Part shown: one piece after another, positions 8,765 through 18,619 of the stretch
Layout: every line of letters begins with the position of its first letter
Numbering within the stretch: position 1 is the stretch's first letter
Assembly (NCBI RefSeq): GCF_005144715.1
Contig: NZ_SWKR01000002.1
Span: forward strand, 868,001 to 932,000
Direction: 5' to 3'
Length of the DNA stretch: 64,000 nucleotides
Source: Sphingomonas baiyangensis
GTDB taxonomy: Bacteria > Pseudomonadota > Alphaproteobacteria > Sphingomonadales > Sphingomonadaceae
Made by a program: the position numbers and the translations under genes
The notes under the pieces: model-generated
Database searches by the model: none
Seen by the model: only the letters and a program-made list of their open reading frames with translations
Told to the model about the DNA's origin: nothing

Positions 8765-10120
8765 CTATTTCGTCGCCTTTCGTGCCTTCATGGTCGCGCG
8801 GAAGCGTGCCGCCCATCGCTCGCGCGTTTGCTGTTCGCCACGCGCCAGCGCAAGCGCATCAGGCGCGACGTCGCGCGTCACAACCGATCCCGCCCCCACG
8901 ATCGCGCCGTCGCCGATCGTCACCGGCGCCACGAGCGCAGTGTTCGACCCGATGAACGCGCCAGCGCCGATATTCGTACGATATTTGAAGAAACCGTCGT
9001 AATTGCAGGTGATCGTGCCTGCGCCGATATTCGCGCCAGCCCCGACCTCGGCATCGCCCAGATAGGTGAGGTGGTTGGCCTTTGCGCCTTCCCCCAGCAC
9101 CGCCTTCTTCATCTCGACGAAGTTGCCGACCTTGGCGCCGCGTTCGAGTACCGCGCCGGGGCGCAGCCGCGCATAGGGGCCTACTTCGCACCCCTCGCCT
9201 ACGCTGGCGCCTTCCAGATGGCTGAACGCGCGGATCGTCGCGCCATTGGCGACGCGAACGCCGGGGCCGAACATCACGCTCGGCTCGATCGTCACGTCGC
9301 GGCCGAGCGCCGTGTCGTGCGCCAGCCAGACAGTTTCGGGCGCCACCATGCTGACGCCGGCGGCCATCGCCGCGGTGCGTGCGGAGACCTGCCAGCGTGC
9401 CTCGGCATAGGCCAGTTCGGCGCGGCTGTTGATGCCGATCACTTCGTCGGCCTCGGTTTCCACAACGATGGCGGTATCGCCGTCGGCCAAGGCCAGCATC
9501 ACGATGTCGGGAAGATAATATTCGCCCGCCGCATTGGCGTTGCCGACGCGATCGAGCAATGGCCAGAGGTCGGTCGCGCGGACAGCGGTAACGCCCGAGT
9601 TGCAAAGGTTTATCGCCCGCTCTTCGTTCGTCGCGTCCTTGAACTCGACCATGCGGGCGATATGGCCATCGGCATCGGCGATGATCCGGCCATAGGTCTT
9701 GGCGTCGTCGGGCCGGAAGCCGAGCATGACGATGCGTGGCGTGTCGGCCGCGACCAGCCGATCGACCATCGCGGCGATCGTACCGGCCTTCAGAAACGGC
9801 GTGTCGCCGAAGCACACGATCGCCACACCGTCGAAGTCTGCGAGCGCCGATCGCGCCTGCAACGCCGCATGCGCCGTGCCGAGCTGCTCGGCCTGCAACG
9901 CCGTGCGAACACCGCGCGGGCGAACGGCGTCTTCCACCTGATCGGCGCCCGCGCCCACCACGACGACCGACTGTGCGGCCCCCGCCGCGTCGAGGCTGTC
10001 GAGGAGGTGGAACAGCATCGGTTGCCCGGCGATCGGGTGAAGCACCTTGTGCAGATCGGATTGCATCCGCGTGCCCTTGCCGGCGGCAAGCACGATGGCG
10101 GCGATCGGTGGCGTGGTCAT
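8765..10120 (-). CDS. glmU: Bifunctional GlmU: GlcN-1-P acetyltransferase / GlcNAc-1-P uridyltransferase
   Basis: GlmU performs the last two steps to UDP-N-acetylglucosamine. The N-terminal uridyltransferase domain has the signature LAAGKGTRMQSDLHKVLHPI. The C-terminal half is a left-handed beta helix of hexapeptide repeats ending in the acetyltransferase part (ANIGAGTITCNYDG, about residues 370-385). The 451-residue length is normal. ATG 10120 is chosen because the uridyltransferase signature follows eight residues later; the longer upstream reading frame is not family-like. It is transcribed with glmS, one base apart. Confidence 0.97.
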   Translation of the reverse strand: MTTPPIAAIVLAAGKGTRMQSDLHKVLHPIAGQPMLFHLLDSLDAAGAAQSVVVVGAGADQVEDAVRPRGVRTALQAEQLGTAHAALQARSALADFDGVAIVCFGDTPFLKAGTIAAMVDRLVAADTPRIVMLGFRPDDAKTYGRIIADADGHIARMVEFKDATNEERAINLCNSGVTAVRATDLWPLLDRVGNANAAGEYYLPDIVMLALADGDTAIVVETEADEVIGINSRAELAYAEARWQVSARTAAMAAGVSMVAPETVWLAHDTALGRDVTIEPSVMFGPGVRVANGATIRAFSHLEGASVGEGCEVGPYARLRPGAVLERGAKVGNFVEMKKAVLGEGAKANHLTYLGDAEVGAGANIGAGTITCNYDGFFKYRTNIGAGAFIGSNTALVAPVTIGDGAIVGAGSVVTRDVAPDALALARGEQQTRERWAARFRATMKARKATK

Positions 10121-10185
10121 GGCTCCCCTTCTTCGCGGCGCTCGTGCCATGAAAGCCTTGCCATTTCCATAGCGGCGCGATGCGC

Positions 10186-11190
10186 TTACCCGATGGGGCG
10201 GTAGCCCTTGCGCCATTTGGTCCACAGGTGCCGCGCCAACATGGGCGGCGGCATCCTGAGCAGGTGGCCACGCAAGTAGAAAGCCTGCTCGCTGGCCTTT
10301 CGGCGCTGCACGCCCCAGCCATCGCGCCCCGTCACGCGGCGTACGAACCATCGGTCGGCAGCGGTCAGCTTCGCGCCGGCGCCGTATAGCGCATCGCTGA
10401 GCCGCATTGCCCGCGCAATCGCTTCGCCAAGGCCGTGATGCCGCGCGCGTGTTGAGACGTGCTCGCGAAAGCCCGGCGCGTCCCATTCGTCGAGCAGGCA
10501 ATGGATGTCCCACAGGTTGCGCAAGCCTCCCGCCAGATCGCCATCGGCAAAGAGGTGCGCGGCGGCATGCACAAGCATGTCCTCGCGGCTCAGCACGGAC
10601 AGGCCATTGCCCAGCGGCATGGCGTCGGCGATCAGCAGCGCGGCGTCGGGCGTGGGGCGGGCAGTTCGCGGAAGGATCGTGTGGTGCACGTCGATCATGC
10701 GATCACGGCTGCGGTGGATGAGCGGCGGCAGCTCGTGCATCCAGCGCCGGTAATAGGCATCGTCATAGGGGTCGGGCTTCACCCATTCCCAGCCGGCGGC
10801 GAGCAGCGCGTGCTCGACGACATCGAGCACTGCGTGCGGTACGAGAATGTCGAGATCGCCAATCGAGCGGCCCGCGCCGGCCGACAGCCCCGCCGCGACG
10901 AACGCCGTGCCCTTGAGTAGCACCACCGGCACCCCCAACGGCGCAAGCGCGCGGCGGGCCATCTCGGCTTCCCACAAGGCGGCGATCCGCCCCTGCCCGG
11001 CAGAGGCGCGCGCATCGGCGAGAATGCGCGCCGCCGCCGCCGGCATCGCGAGGCCTTCGAGCCGATGCGCCAGATTGCCCAGCATCTGTTCGGCGCGCGC
11101 GGCGCCGATCAAGGCCGTCCAGCCCGCTGCGTCGAGCGTCGCGATCTGCGCGGGATTGCGCATCGTTCGTGCCAGCAGCACGCCGCTCAT
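10186..11190 (-). CDS. Nucleotidyltransferase-family protein of the HPr-rel-A cluster
   Basis: This 334-residue protein matches the uncharacterised nucleotidyltransferase family usually found with HprK-related kinases. The core reads VVLLKGTAFVAAG then GRSIGDLDILVP, where GRS..DLD stands for the GS..DxD metal-binding motif of the nucleotidyltransferase fold. A second acidic site may be IDVHHTI. It starts within the end of the HprK-like gene (ATGA overlap), so translation is coupled. The substrate is unknown; the family often sits near polysaccharide or peptide-modifying systems. It ends the cluster, followed by a 65-base gap to glmU. Confidence 0.75.
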   Translation of the reverse strand: MSGVLLARTMRNPAQIATLDAAGWTALIGAARAEQMLGNLAHRLEGLAMPAAAARILADARASAGQGRIAALWEAEMARRALAPLGVPVVLLKGTAFVAAGLSAGAGRSIGDLDILVPHAVLDVVEHALLAAGWEWVKPDPYDDAYYRRWMHELPPLIHRSRDRMIDVHHTILPRTARPTPDAALLIADAMPLGNGLSVLSREDMLVHAAAHLFADGDLAGGLRNLWDIHCLLDEWDAPGFREHVSTRARHHGLGEAIARAMRLSDALYGAGAKLTAADRWFVRRVTGRDGWGVQRRKASEQAFYLRGHLLRMPPPMLARHLWTKWRKGYRPIG

Positions 11191-12041
11191 GCCGCAAATT
11201 CCTCGACCATCGCGCAGGCGGTGGCTGCATCGGGATAGTCGATCGCGGTTGCCGGCACGTCGCGCACCAACCGCGTCAGTGTATCGAAGCCCCGCTCGCC
11301 GAGCGCGACGTAGTTGGTTGAGGCCTGTGTCAGCCGCACGAAGCACTCGCCCGGCGCCACCTCGCGGCGATCGGGTGCATGGCCGTAGGCAGGGAACAGG
11401 ATCGCGGCTGCGCGCGCGGGCTCGGCCATCGCCGCGATCGACGCGCCGTCGGGCACCAGATGGCGGATATCGCCCTTGGGCGTGTCGCGCTGCCACGGCC
11501 CGAACCGCGCGCCGCGCAGCGCTTCGCCCACTACCCCGACACTCTGGTTCTTGAGGCTGACGAGGCGCGGAAAGCTGTAGATAAGCCCCGTCTCGGGTTC
11601 GACGAGCGCGAACTCGTCGCCCATCAGCCGCCAGCCACGCGCCATCATCAATGCCGCAAGCGTCGATTTGCCCGCTCCCGATTCGCCGGTCATCAGGATC
11701 GCGCGCCCATCGCGCTCGATGCACGAGGCGTGGAGCAGCAGATAGCGGCGTTGCGCGAGTGCCATCTGGAGATTCATGCCCATCTCGGCGGCAAGCAGGC
11801 CCAGCGACAGCGGCAGCGGCGCGGCATCGGGAATGGTGTAATCGCCGCCGATCATCACCTGCGGACGCAGTACGCGTCGCCAGGGCCGCCGCGCGAACAG
11901 GCGCACGCTGAAATCGGGAATGCCGTCTTCGGGCGCGGGATAGTCGCGATACAGGTCGGCGAGCGTATCGATCGGCGCGCGCCAGTCGGAGCCGACGCGG
12001 AACCCGACGGGGCCGATGCGTACTGCGAAGACGTGGTTCAC
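11187..12041 (-). CDS. HprK-related kinase A
   Basis: This 284-residue protein has the P-loop GESGAGKST at residues 119-127, followed by GDEFALVEP, as in the C-terminal kinase domain of HPr kinase/phosphorylase. It lacks the N-terminal HprK domain and no HPr gene is nearby, so it is not the classic carbon-control kinase. In the HPr-rel-A system the kinase occurs with a PqqD-like protein and a nucleotidyltransferase, which is the order here. Both junctions are ATGA overlaps, a strong sign of co-expression. The biochemical role of the system is not established. Confidence 0.82.
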   Translation of the reverse strand: MNHVFAVRIGPVGFRVGSDWRAPIDTLADLYRDYPAPEDGIPDFSVRLFARRPWRRVLRPQVMIGGDYTIPDAAPLPLSLGLLAAEMGMNLQMALAQRRYLLLHASCIERDGRAILMTGESGAGKSTLAALMMARGWRLMGDEFALVEPETGLIYSFPRLVSLKNQSVGVVGEALRGARFGPWQRDTPKGDIRHLVPDGASIAAMAEPARAAAILFPAYGHAPDRREVAPGECFVRLTQASTNYVALGERGFDTLTRLVRDVPATAIDYPDAATACAMVEEFAA

Positions 12042-12310
12042 AGCTGTTCGACCAAACCGGTCGCGACGAGTTCTTCCAGCCGCTCGCCAAGCGCCGCAGC
12101 ATCACCCTCGATCGCATAATCGCGCGCGAGACGGTCGAGCAGCGCCACCTCGTCGAGCGGCTCATCGGCCAGTGCCGCAAGGATTTCGGGCACCGGCTCG
12201 GAGACCAGATGCGTCCGGCCCGACGCGCGGTGATACACCGCGCGCATCAGATCGAGCGAGACGATCGAAAGCGTGGCTGCGGGCGCCGCGCGATAGCGGG
12301 TCGCGGGCAT
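12038..12310 (-). CDS. HPr-rel-A system PqqD-like peptide chaperone
   Basis: This is a 90-residue protein with the PqqD-like pattern of a small winged-helix recognition domain. It has an ATRYRAAPAATLSIVSLDLM beta segment, then a helix pair around PEILAALADEPLDEVALLDR, and a C-terminal helix ending in VATGLVEQL. PqqD-like domains bind the leader of a precursor peptide and present it to a modifying enzyme. No radical SAM enzyme is next to it; the neighbour is the HprK-related kinase, with which it shares an ATGA overlap. The precursor peptide, if any, was not identified. Confidence 0.75.
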   Translation of the reverse strand: MPATRYRAAPAATLSIVSLDLMRAVYHRASGRTHLVSEPVPEILAALADEPLDEVALLDRLARDYAIEGDAAALGERLEELVATGLVEQL

Positions 12311-12323
12311 CGCAGGCGGCGGC

Positions 12324-12713
12324 TCAGCCGCGCGGCATCTGGAGCGATGCGAAGCAGGTGAAGCCGCTGGTGCCCTGCTGGAGCCGACGGATATAGTTGG
12401 TGTAGGCGCGGCTCTGCTCGGCCGTGGTCCCCGGCAACCTGCCGCCCGCCATCGCGCGCTTTACGTCCTCGCCGGTAAAGGGTCGTCCAGCCGGCGGCAC
12501 GGCGCCCTGTGTACCGGGCGCGACGAGCGTGCCATCGGCTGCCACATAGCTGCCCGCACGACCGGCATCGGGCACGGGGATCTCGCAGGTCGAGATCGAC
12601 GCGGCGGTCTGCGCCAGCGCCGGGCGGATCGAGACTATCGCCGACGCACCCACGGCGCCGAGCATCAGCGCACGGCGTGAACGATCGGGCTGCGAGGGGG
12701 GCTGATCGGTCAT
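12324..12713 (-). CDS. Tat-secreted hypothetical protein of the HPr-rel-A cluster
   Basis: This 129-residue protein starts with a twin-arginine signal (DRSRRALMLGAVGASAIVS, cleavage after ALA near residue 34). The mature part has two cysteines (CEIPVPDAG and FTCFASLQ) that could form a disulfide. It has a C-terminal segment rich in Arg, Tyr and Gln (QSRAYTNYIRRLQQ). It is the first gene of the cluster, 13 bases ahead of the PqqD-like gene. It may be the exported substrate of the system; that is a guess from position only. Confidence 0.65.
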   Translation of the reverse strand: MTDQPPSQPDRSRRALMLGAVGASAIVSIRPALAQTAASISTCEIPVPDAGRAGSYVAADGTLVAPGTQGAVPPAGRPFTGEDVKRAMAGGRLPGTTAEQSRAYTNYIRRLQQGTSGFTCFASLQMPRG

Positions 12714-12818
12714 GGCGCAGTCATTCTAGCCTTTGCCGCCTTACGCAATGGTAAAAGAGGGTTAAGCGCCTTCCATTGTCGCTTTCGCGCGGTTCCTCGG
12801 CGTCCTACAGCATGCGCG

Positions 12819-14069
12819 ATGCTGCACAATTGGGGGATTCGCGCCACGCTAGCGCTTTCGCTCGCCGCGATCACCGCGATCGCCGGCCTGATGATCGGCG
12901 CCAGCATCGAGGCGGTCGTGGTGGCGCTGGTCGGCGGCGTCGCGGCCGTGCTGATGGCGATCGGGAACGGCGACGCCGAGGGGGAACCCATGCCGTCGGC
13001 ACAGCCCGCCTCGACGCCCGTCGCCTCCGCCACCCTGCTGGGCGAGATCATCGCGGCGATCGCCGAGCCGGTGCTCGTCATCGCCGACCGGCGCGTGCTC
13101 CACGCCAACGCAGCGGCACGTGCGCTGCTCGGCGAGCATATTCCGGGCGGCGACGTGCGTCTCGCGATCCGGCATCCGGCCGCCGCCGAGCGGCTGGTAA
13201 CGCCCGGCGGGGCCGATGGCGCGCAACCTATTCATCTGGTGGGGCTCGGCACGCGCGACCAACGCTGGGAAATGCGCGTGCACGATCTTTCGACCGGCGA
13301 GCGCATCGTCCATCTGCTCGACCGCAGCGGCGCCTATGCTGCCGATCGCATCCGCGTCGATTTCGTCGCCAATGCCAGCCACGAGCTGCGCACGCCGCTC
13401 GCTTCGATTCTAGGCTTCATCGAGACGCTGCGCGACGAGGCGGGCGAGGATCCGCAGATTCGCGATCGCTTCCTGAAGGTGATGTACGATGAGGCGAACC
13501 GCATGCGCCGGCTGGTCGACGACCTCATGTCGCTGTCGCGCATCGAGGCCGAGAAGTTCCGCGAGCCGCACGAATCGGTGGATCTCGCCGCGCTGGTCGA
13601 GGAGGTGCGCGGCGAGATCGCCGCTGCCAGCAACGGGCGCGGAGCCGATCTGTGCACCGTCGTTGGCGATGTGCCGGCGGTACGCGGCGACCGCGCGCAA
13701 CTAAGCCAGGTGCTCCACAACATCGTCGGCAACGCGATGAAGTACGGCCGCCCCGGAACGCCGGTGACGATCGCGTTGCAAGGCGACGGGCGTGCGATGG
13801 TGCGGCTTTCGGTCACCGACGAGGGCGAAGGCATCGCGCCCGAGCATCTGCCGCGATTGACCGAGCGCTTCTACCGCATCGATTCGGGGCGCAGCCGCGC
13901 GATGGGCGGCACGGGGCTCGGCCTGTCGATCGTCAAGCACATCGTCGAGCGTCATCGCGGTCGCCTCGATATCGCCAGCGTGCAGGGCGCGGGAACGACG
14001 GTCAGCGTGCTGCTGCCGACGGGCACCATGTCATCAAACCGCAACACCGCTGCAACAAAGGCTCCGTGA
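12819..14069 (+). CDS. phoR: Phosphate regulon sensor histidine kinase PhoR
   Basis: PhoR senses phosphate limitation through the Pst transporter and PhoU and phosphorylates PhoB. The 416-residue product has one or two N-terminal membrane segments (about 9-47), a PAS domain (about 72-170), the H-box NASHELRTPL with His188, and an ATPase domain with NAMKYG, DEGEGI and GGTGLGLSI. It heads the phosphate locus and is followed by pstS after 16 bases, while its partner phoB is the last gene. No clear ribosome binding site precedes the ATG. Confidence 0.9.
   Translation: MLHNWGIRATLALSLAAITAIAGLMIGASIEAVVVALVGGVAAVLMAIGNGDAEGEPMPSAQPASTPVASATLLGEIIAAIAEPVLVIADRRVLHANAAARALLGEHIPGGDVRLAIRHPAAAERLVTPGGADGAQPIHLVGLGTRDQRWEMRVHDLSTGERIVHLLDRSGAYAADRIRVDFVANASHELRTPLASILGFIETLRDEAGEDPQIRDRFLKVMYDEANRMRRLVDDLMSLSRIEAEKFREPHESVDLAALVEEVRGEIAAASNGRGADLCTVVGDVPAVRGDRAQLSQVLHNIVGNAMKYGRPGTPVTIALQGDGRAMVRLSVTDEGEGIAPEHLPRLTERFYRIDSGRSRAMGGTGLGLSIVKHIVERHRGRLDIASVQGAGTTVSVLLPTGTMSSNRNTAATKAP
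14029..14057 (+). promoter_or_regulatory. Candidate PHO box (11-base repeats) before pstS
   Basis: Three 7-base blocks, TGTCATC, CGCAACA and TGCAACA, lie at exact 11-base steps (starts 14029, 14040, 14051). This is the spacing of PhoB binding sites. The blocks are only loosely like the CTGTCAT consensus, and the site lies inside the 3' end of phoR, 29-57 bases before the pstS start. The spacing is seen directly; PhoB binding is inferred. Confidence 0.35.
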
Positions 14070-14085
14070 ACGGCCGCTAGCGCCG

Positions 14086-15150
14086 ATGACACGCCTTACC
14101 CGTCCCGTTGCGCACCGGATCATCATGCCACGCATTGCCTTTCCGCTCAGCCTGATCGCGCTCGCGCTTTCCGCGTGCAGCGACAGCGGCGCCGCGCGCG
14201 AGGAAATCCGGGTGGTGGGATCGTCGACGGTCTATCCGTTCACCACCGCCGTCGCCGAATCGTTCAACAACAGCCGGCCCGACATGCGCGCGCCGGTTAT
14301 CGAGTCGACGGGCACTGGCGCGGGCATCAACCAGTTCTGCGCTGGCATCGGTCCGCAGCATCCCGATCTGCTCAACGCATCGCGGCGGATGACGATCGGC
14401 GAGTTCGAGCAGTGCGCCGCCAACGGCGTAACCGAGATCATGGAAGTGCAGGTCGGCGCCGACGGTCTTGCGATCGCGCAGGCGGCGCAGGCGCAGCCGC
14501 TGTCGCTGACGCGCGCGCATCTCTACCGCGCGCTTGCCGCCAATCCGATGGGCCGGCCCAACACCGCGCGGACCTGGGCCGATGTCGACCCCGCGCTGCC
14601 CGCCATCCCGATCACGGTGTTCGGTCCGCCCTCGACGAGCGGCACGCGCGATTCGTTCAACGAGCTGATGATGGAGCCCGGCTGCGAAGCGGCTTGGCCC
14701 GCCGCCGCCGAGCTCGAGGGCGACGCCTATGACGAGGCATGCGTGCTCATCCGCTCCGACGGCCCCTATGTCGATGCCGGCGAGAACGACAATCTCATCG
14801 TGCAGAAGCTGGTCGCCGATCCCAGCGCGATCGGCATTTTCGGTTTCAGCTACCTCGAGGAGAACGCCTCGCGCGTGCGCGGCCTGCCGATCGACGGCAC
14901 CACGCCGACCTACGAGACGGTGGCGAGCGGCGCCTATCCCGGCGCCCGCCCGCTCTACATCTACGTCAAGAAGCGCCACATCCGCGCGGTGCCGGGGCTC
15001 GCTGCATTCCTCGAGGATTATGCAGCGGCCTGGGGGCCGGACGGTCCGCTGGTGCGACGCGGCATGATCGCAGCACCCGCGCCCGTTCGCGAGCGGTCGG
15101 CCGCGATCATCGCGCGCGGCATGACGCTCTCGGCGGACGCGCTGCGATGA
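14086..15150 (+). CDS. pstS: Phosphate ABC transporter substrate-binding lipoprotein PstS
   Basis: PstS captures phosphate in the periplasm and delivers it to PstCA. The protein has a lipobox (LALSAC) after a hydrophobic segment, the VVGSSTVYPF start of the mature fold, and phosphate-contacting loops TGTGAGINQF and STSGTRDSFNELM. Length is 354 residues from ATG 14086. A second in-frame ATG at 14125 would give a more normal 18-residue lipoprotein signal and may be the true start. The stop overlaps the pstC start (ATGA). Confidence 0.92.
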   Translation: MTRLTRPVAHRIIMPRIAFPLSLIALALSACSDSGAAREEIRVVGSSTVYPFTTAVAESFNNSRPDMRAPVIESTGTGAGINQFCAGIGPQHPDLLNASRRMTIGEFEQCAANGVTEIMEVQVGADGLAIAQAAQAQPLSLTRAHLYRALAANPMGRPNTARTWADVDPALPAIPITVFGPPSTSGTRDSFNELMMEPGCEAAWPAAAELEGDAYDEACVLIRSDGPYVDAGENDNLIVQKLVADPSAIGIFGFSYLEENASRVRGLPIDGTTPTYETVASGAYPGARPLYIYVKKRHIRAVPGLAAFLEDYAAAWGPDGPLVRRGMIAAPAPVRERSAAIIARGMTLSADALR

Positions 15151-16523
15151 CATTGTTTCCCCTCATCCTGCTCGCATTCGGCTTGGCGCTCATCGGCTGG
15201 CTGGTCGCGCGCGCGCGCGCTGCGCGGCTCCAGTCGAGCGGGCGCGAGCGCCTCCACTCGCTGCCCGGTCAGCATGGCTGGTACGTCGCGATGTGGATCG
15301 CGGCGCCGACGCTGATCTTCATCGCCTTCTGGTCGTGGTTGAGCCCGGCGCTCGTCGTCGATGCGGTGCTTGCGACGCCTGAGGCGGCGCAATTGCCCGC
15401 CGCCGGCTTCGAGCGGCAGGCCATTCTCGGCGAAGCGCGCGCGCTGGCGGGCACCGAAGGGCTTGGCGCGTTCAACCCGCTCGCCGAGACGCTGGCCCCC
15501 GCGTTCGAGGTCTATATCGCACGCTATGCGTGGATCGGCACCGGCATTGCCGTGCTGCTCGCGTTCGCCGGCGGCGCCTATGCGTTCACGCGCATCGCGC
15601 CCGCCTTTCGCGCCCGCACGCAAGTCGAGCGCGGCGTGATGCTGATGCTGCTCGTCGCGTCGCTCATCGCGATCCTGACGACGCTCGGCATCTTCCTGTC
15701 GCTGCTGTTCGAAAGCGCACGCTTCTTCTCGATCGTCTCGATCACCGATTTCCTGTTCGGCACCGTGTGGAGCCCGCAGGTCATCAGCGAGCGCGATCCG
15801 GGTGCGACGCTCGGCGCGGTGCCGCTGTTCTGGGGCACCTTCTTCATCGGCGCGGTGATCGCGATGGCGGTGGCGATCCCGCTGGGGCTGATGAGCGCGA
15901 TCTACCTCACCCAATATGCAGCACCCGCGGTGCGCCGCTGGATGAAGCCGCTGCTCGAGATTCTCGCTGGCGTGCCGACCGTGGTTTATGGCTATTTCGC
16001 CGCGCTTACGGTGGGGCCGGCGCTGCGCGACTTCGCCGCGCTGTTGGGCTTTCCGTACGCCAGTTCGGAAAGCGCGCTCGCGGCGGGGCTGGTGATGGGG
16101 GTGATGATTATACCCTTCGTCTCGTCGATGGCCGACGATTCGATCGCCGCGGTGCCGACATCGATGCGCGACGGCAGTCTGGCGATGGGTGCCACCACTT
16201 CGGAAACGATCGGGCGCGTGCTGCTGCCGGCGGCGCTCCCCGGCGTAGTCGCCGGCATCCTGCTCGCGGTCAGCCGCGCGATCGGCGAGACGATGATCGT
16301 CGTCATGGCCGCATCGGGTGCGGCGAACATCACGCTCAACCCCATGGAGAGCGCCACCACCGTCACCAAGCAGATCGTCGATCTGCTGACCGGCGAGGCC
16401 GAGTTCGACAGTCCCAAGACGCTTGCCGCCTTCGCGCTCGGGCTCACGCTGTTCGTCATCACCTTCCTGCTCAACATCGTCGCGCTGCGCGTGGTGAAGC
16501 GCTATCGCGAGGCCTATGAATGA
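15147..16523 (+). CDS. pstC: Phosphate ABC transporter permease PstC
   Basis: PstC is one of the two membrane subunits of the high-affinity phosphate importer. The 458-residue protein is longer than the E. coli form (about 320). It has two membrane segments around residues 2-18 and 45-65, a periplasmic stretch to about residue 120, then the canonical permease domain. The inner-membrane EAA-type loop reads SMRDGSLAMGATTSETIGRV. It is joined by ATGA overlaps to pstS before and pstA after. The longer N-terminus is common in alphaproteobacterial PstC. Confidence 0.93.
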   Translation: MTLFPLILLAFGLALIGWLVARARAARLQSSGRERLHSLPGQHGWYVAMWIAAPTLIFIAFWSWLSPALVVDAVLATPEAAQLPAAGFERQAILGEARALAGTEGLGAFNPLAETLAPAFEVYIARYAWIGTGIAVLLAFAGGAYAFTRIAPAFRARTQVERGVMLMLLVASLIAILTTLGIFLSLLFESARFFSIVSITDFLFGTVWSPQVISERDPGATLGAVPLFWGTFFIGAVIAMAVAIPLGLMSAIYLTQYAAPAVRRWMKPLLEILAGVPTVVYGYFAALTVGPALRDFAALLGFPYASSESALAAGLVMGVMIIPFVSSMADDSIAAVPTSMRDGSLAMGATTSETIGRVLLPAALPGVVAGILLAVSRAIGETMIVVMAASGAANITLNPMESATTVTKQIVDLLTGEAEFDSPKTLAAFALGLTLFVITFLLNIVALRVVKRYREAYE

Positions 16524-17820
16524 GTAGCACCCTCGTTCCCGAAGTTCCTGTCACCAACGGCCGCGAGCCGGCCGAGCGCGCGCCGACCGACTGGAAGACG
16601 CACGCGATGCAGTCGCGCATCCGCAAGCGCTATGCCGCCGAGCGCCGCTTCCGGCTGCTCGGGCTCGGAGCCGTCGCATTGTCTGCGGCGTTTCTCGTCT
16701 TCCTGCTCGGTACCATGCTCATCAACGGCGCGGGCGGCTTCGTGCGCACCGAGATCGCGCTCCCGCTCGATTTCCCCGCGCTGTCGCTCGATGTCGAGCG
16801 CGAGCAGCTCGCGCAACGCGGCGCCGATCTGGCGCTGGCGGGTGCTGGCCTCCAGAACGCCGTCGGCGTCGCCGCGGTCTCGGCATTCGGCGACGAGGGC
16901 GAGGACTATCTGGCCGACAATGCCTGGCTGACGGTGCGCGAGGCGATCAAGGACGATCCCTCGATCCTCGACCGGCGCGTCACCATCGCGGTGCCGGCGT
17001 CGAGCCGCATCCATCTGGCCGCCACCGACGATGCCGAGCCCGCCATCGAGGCCGCCGCCGCGCGTCTGAATGCGGCGGGTGCGCTGACGCGCGGGTTCAA
17101 CTGGAGTTTTCTCACGGGCTCCGATTCGACCGATCCCACCAGCGCGGGCATCTGGGGCGCGCTCAAGGGTTCGCTGCTGACCATGGCGGTCACGCTAGCG
17201 CTTGCCTTCCCCATCGGCGTGCTATCAGCGATCTATCTCGAGGAATATGCGCCCAAGAACCGCTGGACCGACCTGATCGAGGTATCGATCAACAATCTGG
17301 CGGCAGTGCCCTCGATCATCTTCGGGTTGCTCGGCCTCGCGGTGTTTCTCGGCACGTTCAACATGCCCCGCTCGGCACCGATCGTGGGCGGCCTCACGCT
17401 GGCGCTGATGATCATGCCCGTCATCGTCATCGCCGGGCGCAACGCCATCAAGGCGGTGCCGCCCTCGATCCGCGACGCGGCCCTTGGCGTCGGTGCCAGC
17501 CGCGTGCAGGTGGTGTTCCACCATGTCCTGCCCCTCGCGCTGCCGGGCATCCTTACCGGCACGATCATCGGCATGGCGCGCGCGCTAGGCGAGACGGCAC
17601 CGCTCCTGATGATCGGCATGCGCGCCTTCATCGGCTCGGCGCCCGAGGATCTCGCCAGCCCCGCAACCGTGCTGCCGGTGCAGATCTTCCTGTGGTCCGA
17701 TCAGGTGAGCAGCGGCTTCGTCGAGAAGACCTCGGCCGCGATCATCGTGCTGCTCGTCTTCCTGCTCGCGATGAACGCGCTCGCCATCTATCTTCGCAAC
17801 CGCTTCGAGACCCGCTGGTG

Positions 17821-17821
<1 letters not shown>
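16520..17821 (+). CDS. pstA: Phosphate ABC transporter permease PstA
   Basis: This is the second permease subunit. The 433-residue chain has a cytoplasmic N-terminus, one membrane helix (about 47-70), and a large extra periplasmic segment (about 75-190). The standard five-helix permease core follows, with the coupling loop [20 protein letters not shown]. The insert is absent from the short E. coli type and matches the long form seen in related bacteria. pstB starts one base inside its stop codon (TGATG). Confidence 0.93.
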
Positions 17822-18597
<776 letters not shown>

Positions 18598-18619
18598 CGG
18601 CACCGGTCGGGAACTTCGC

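Noticed and set aside
14739-16523. 594-residue open frame starting inside pstS
   Set aside because: The part before 15147 is out of frame with pstS. PstC is complete from the ATG that overlaps the pstS stop.
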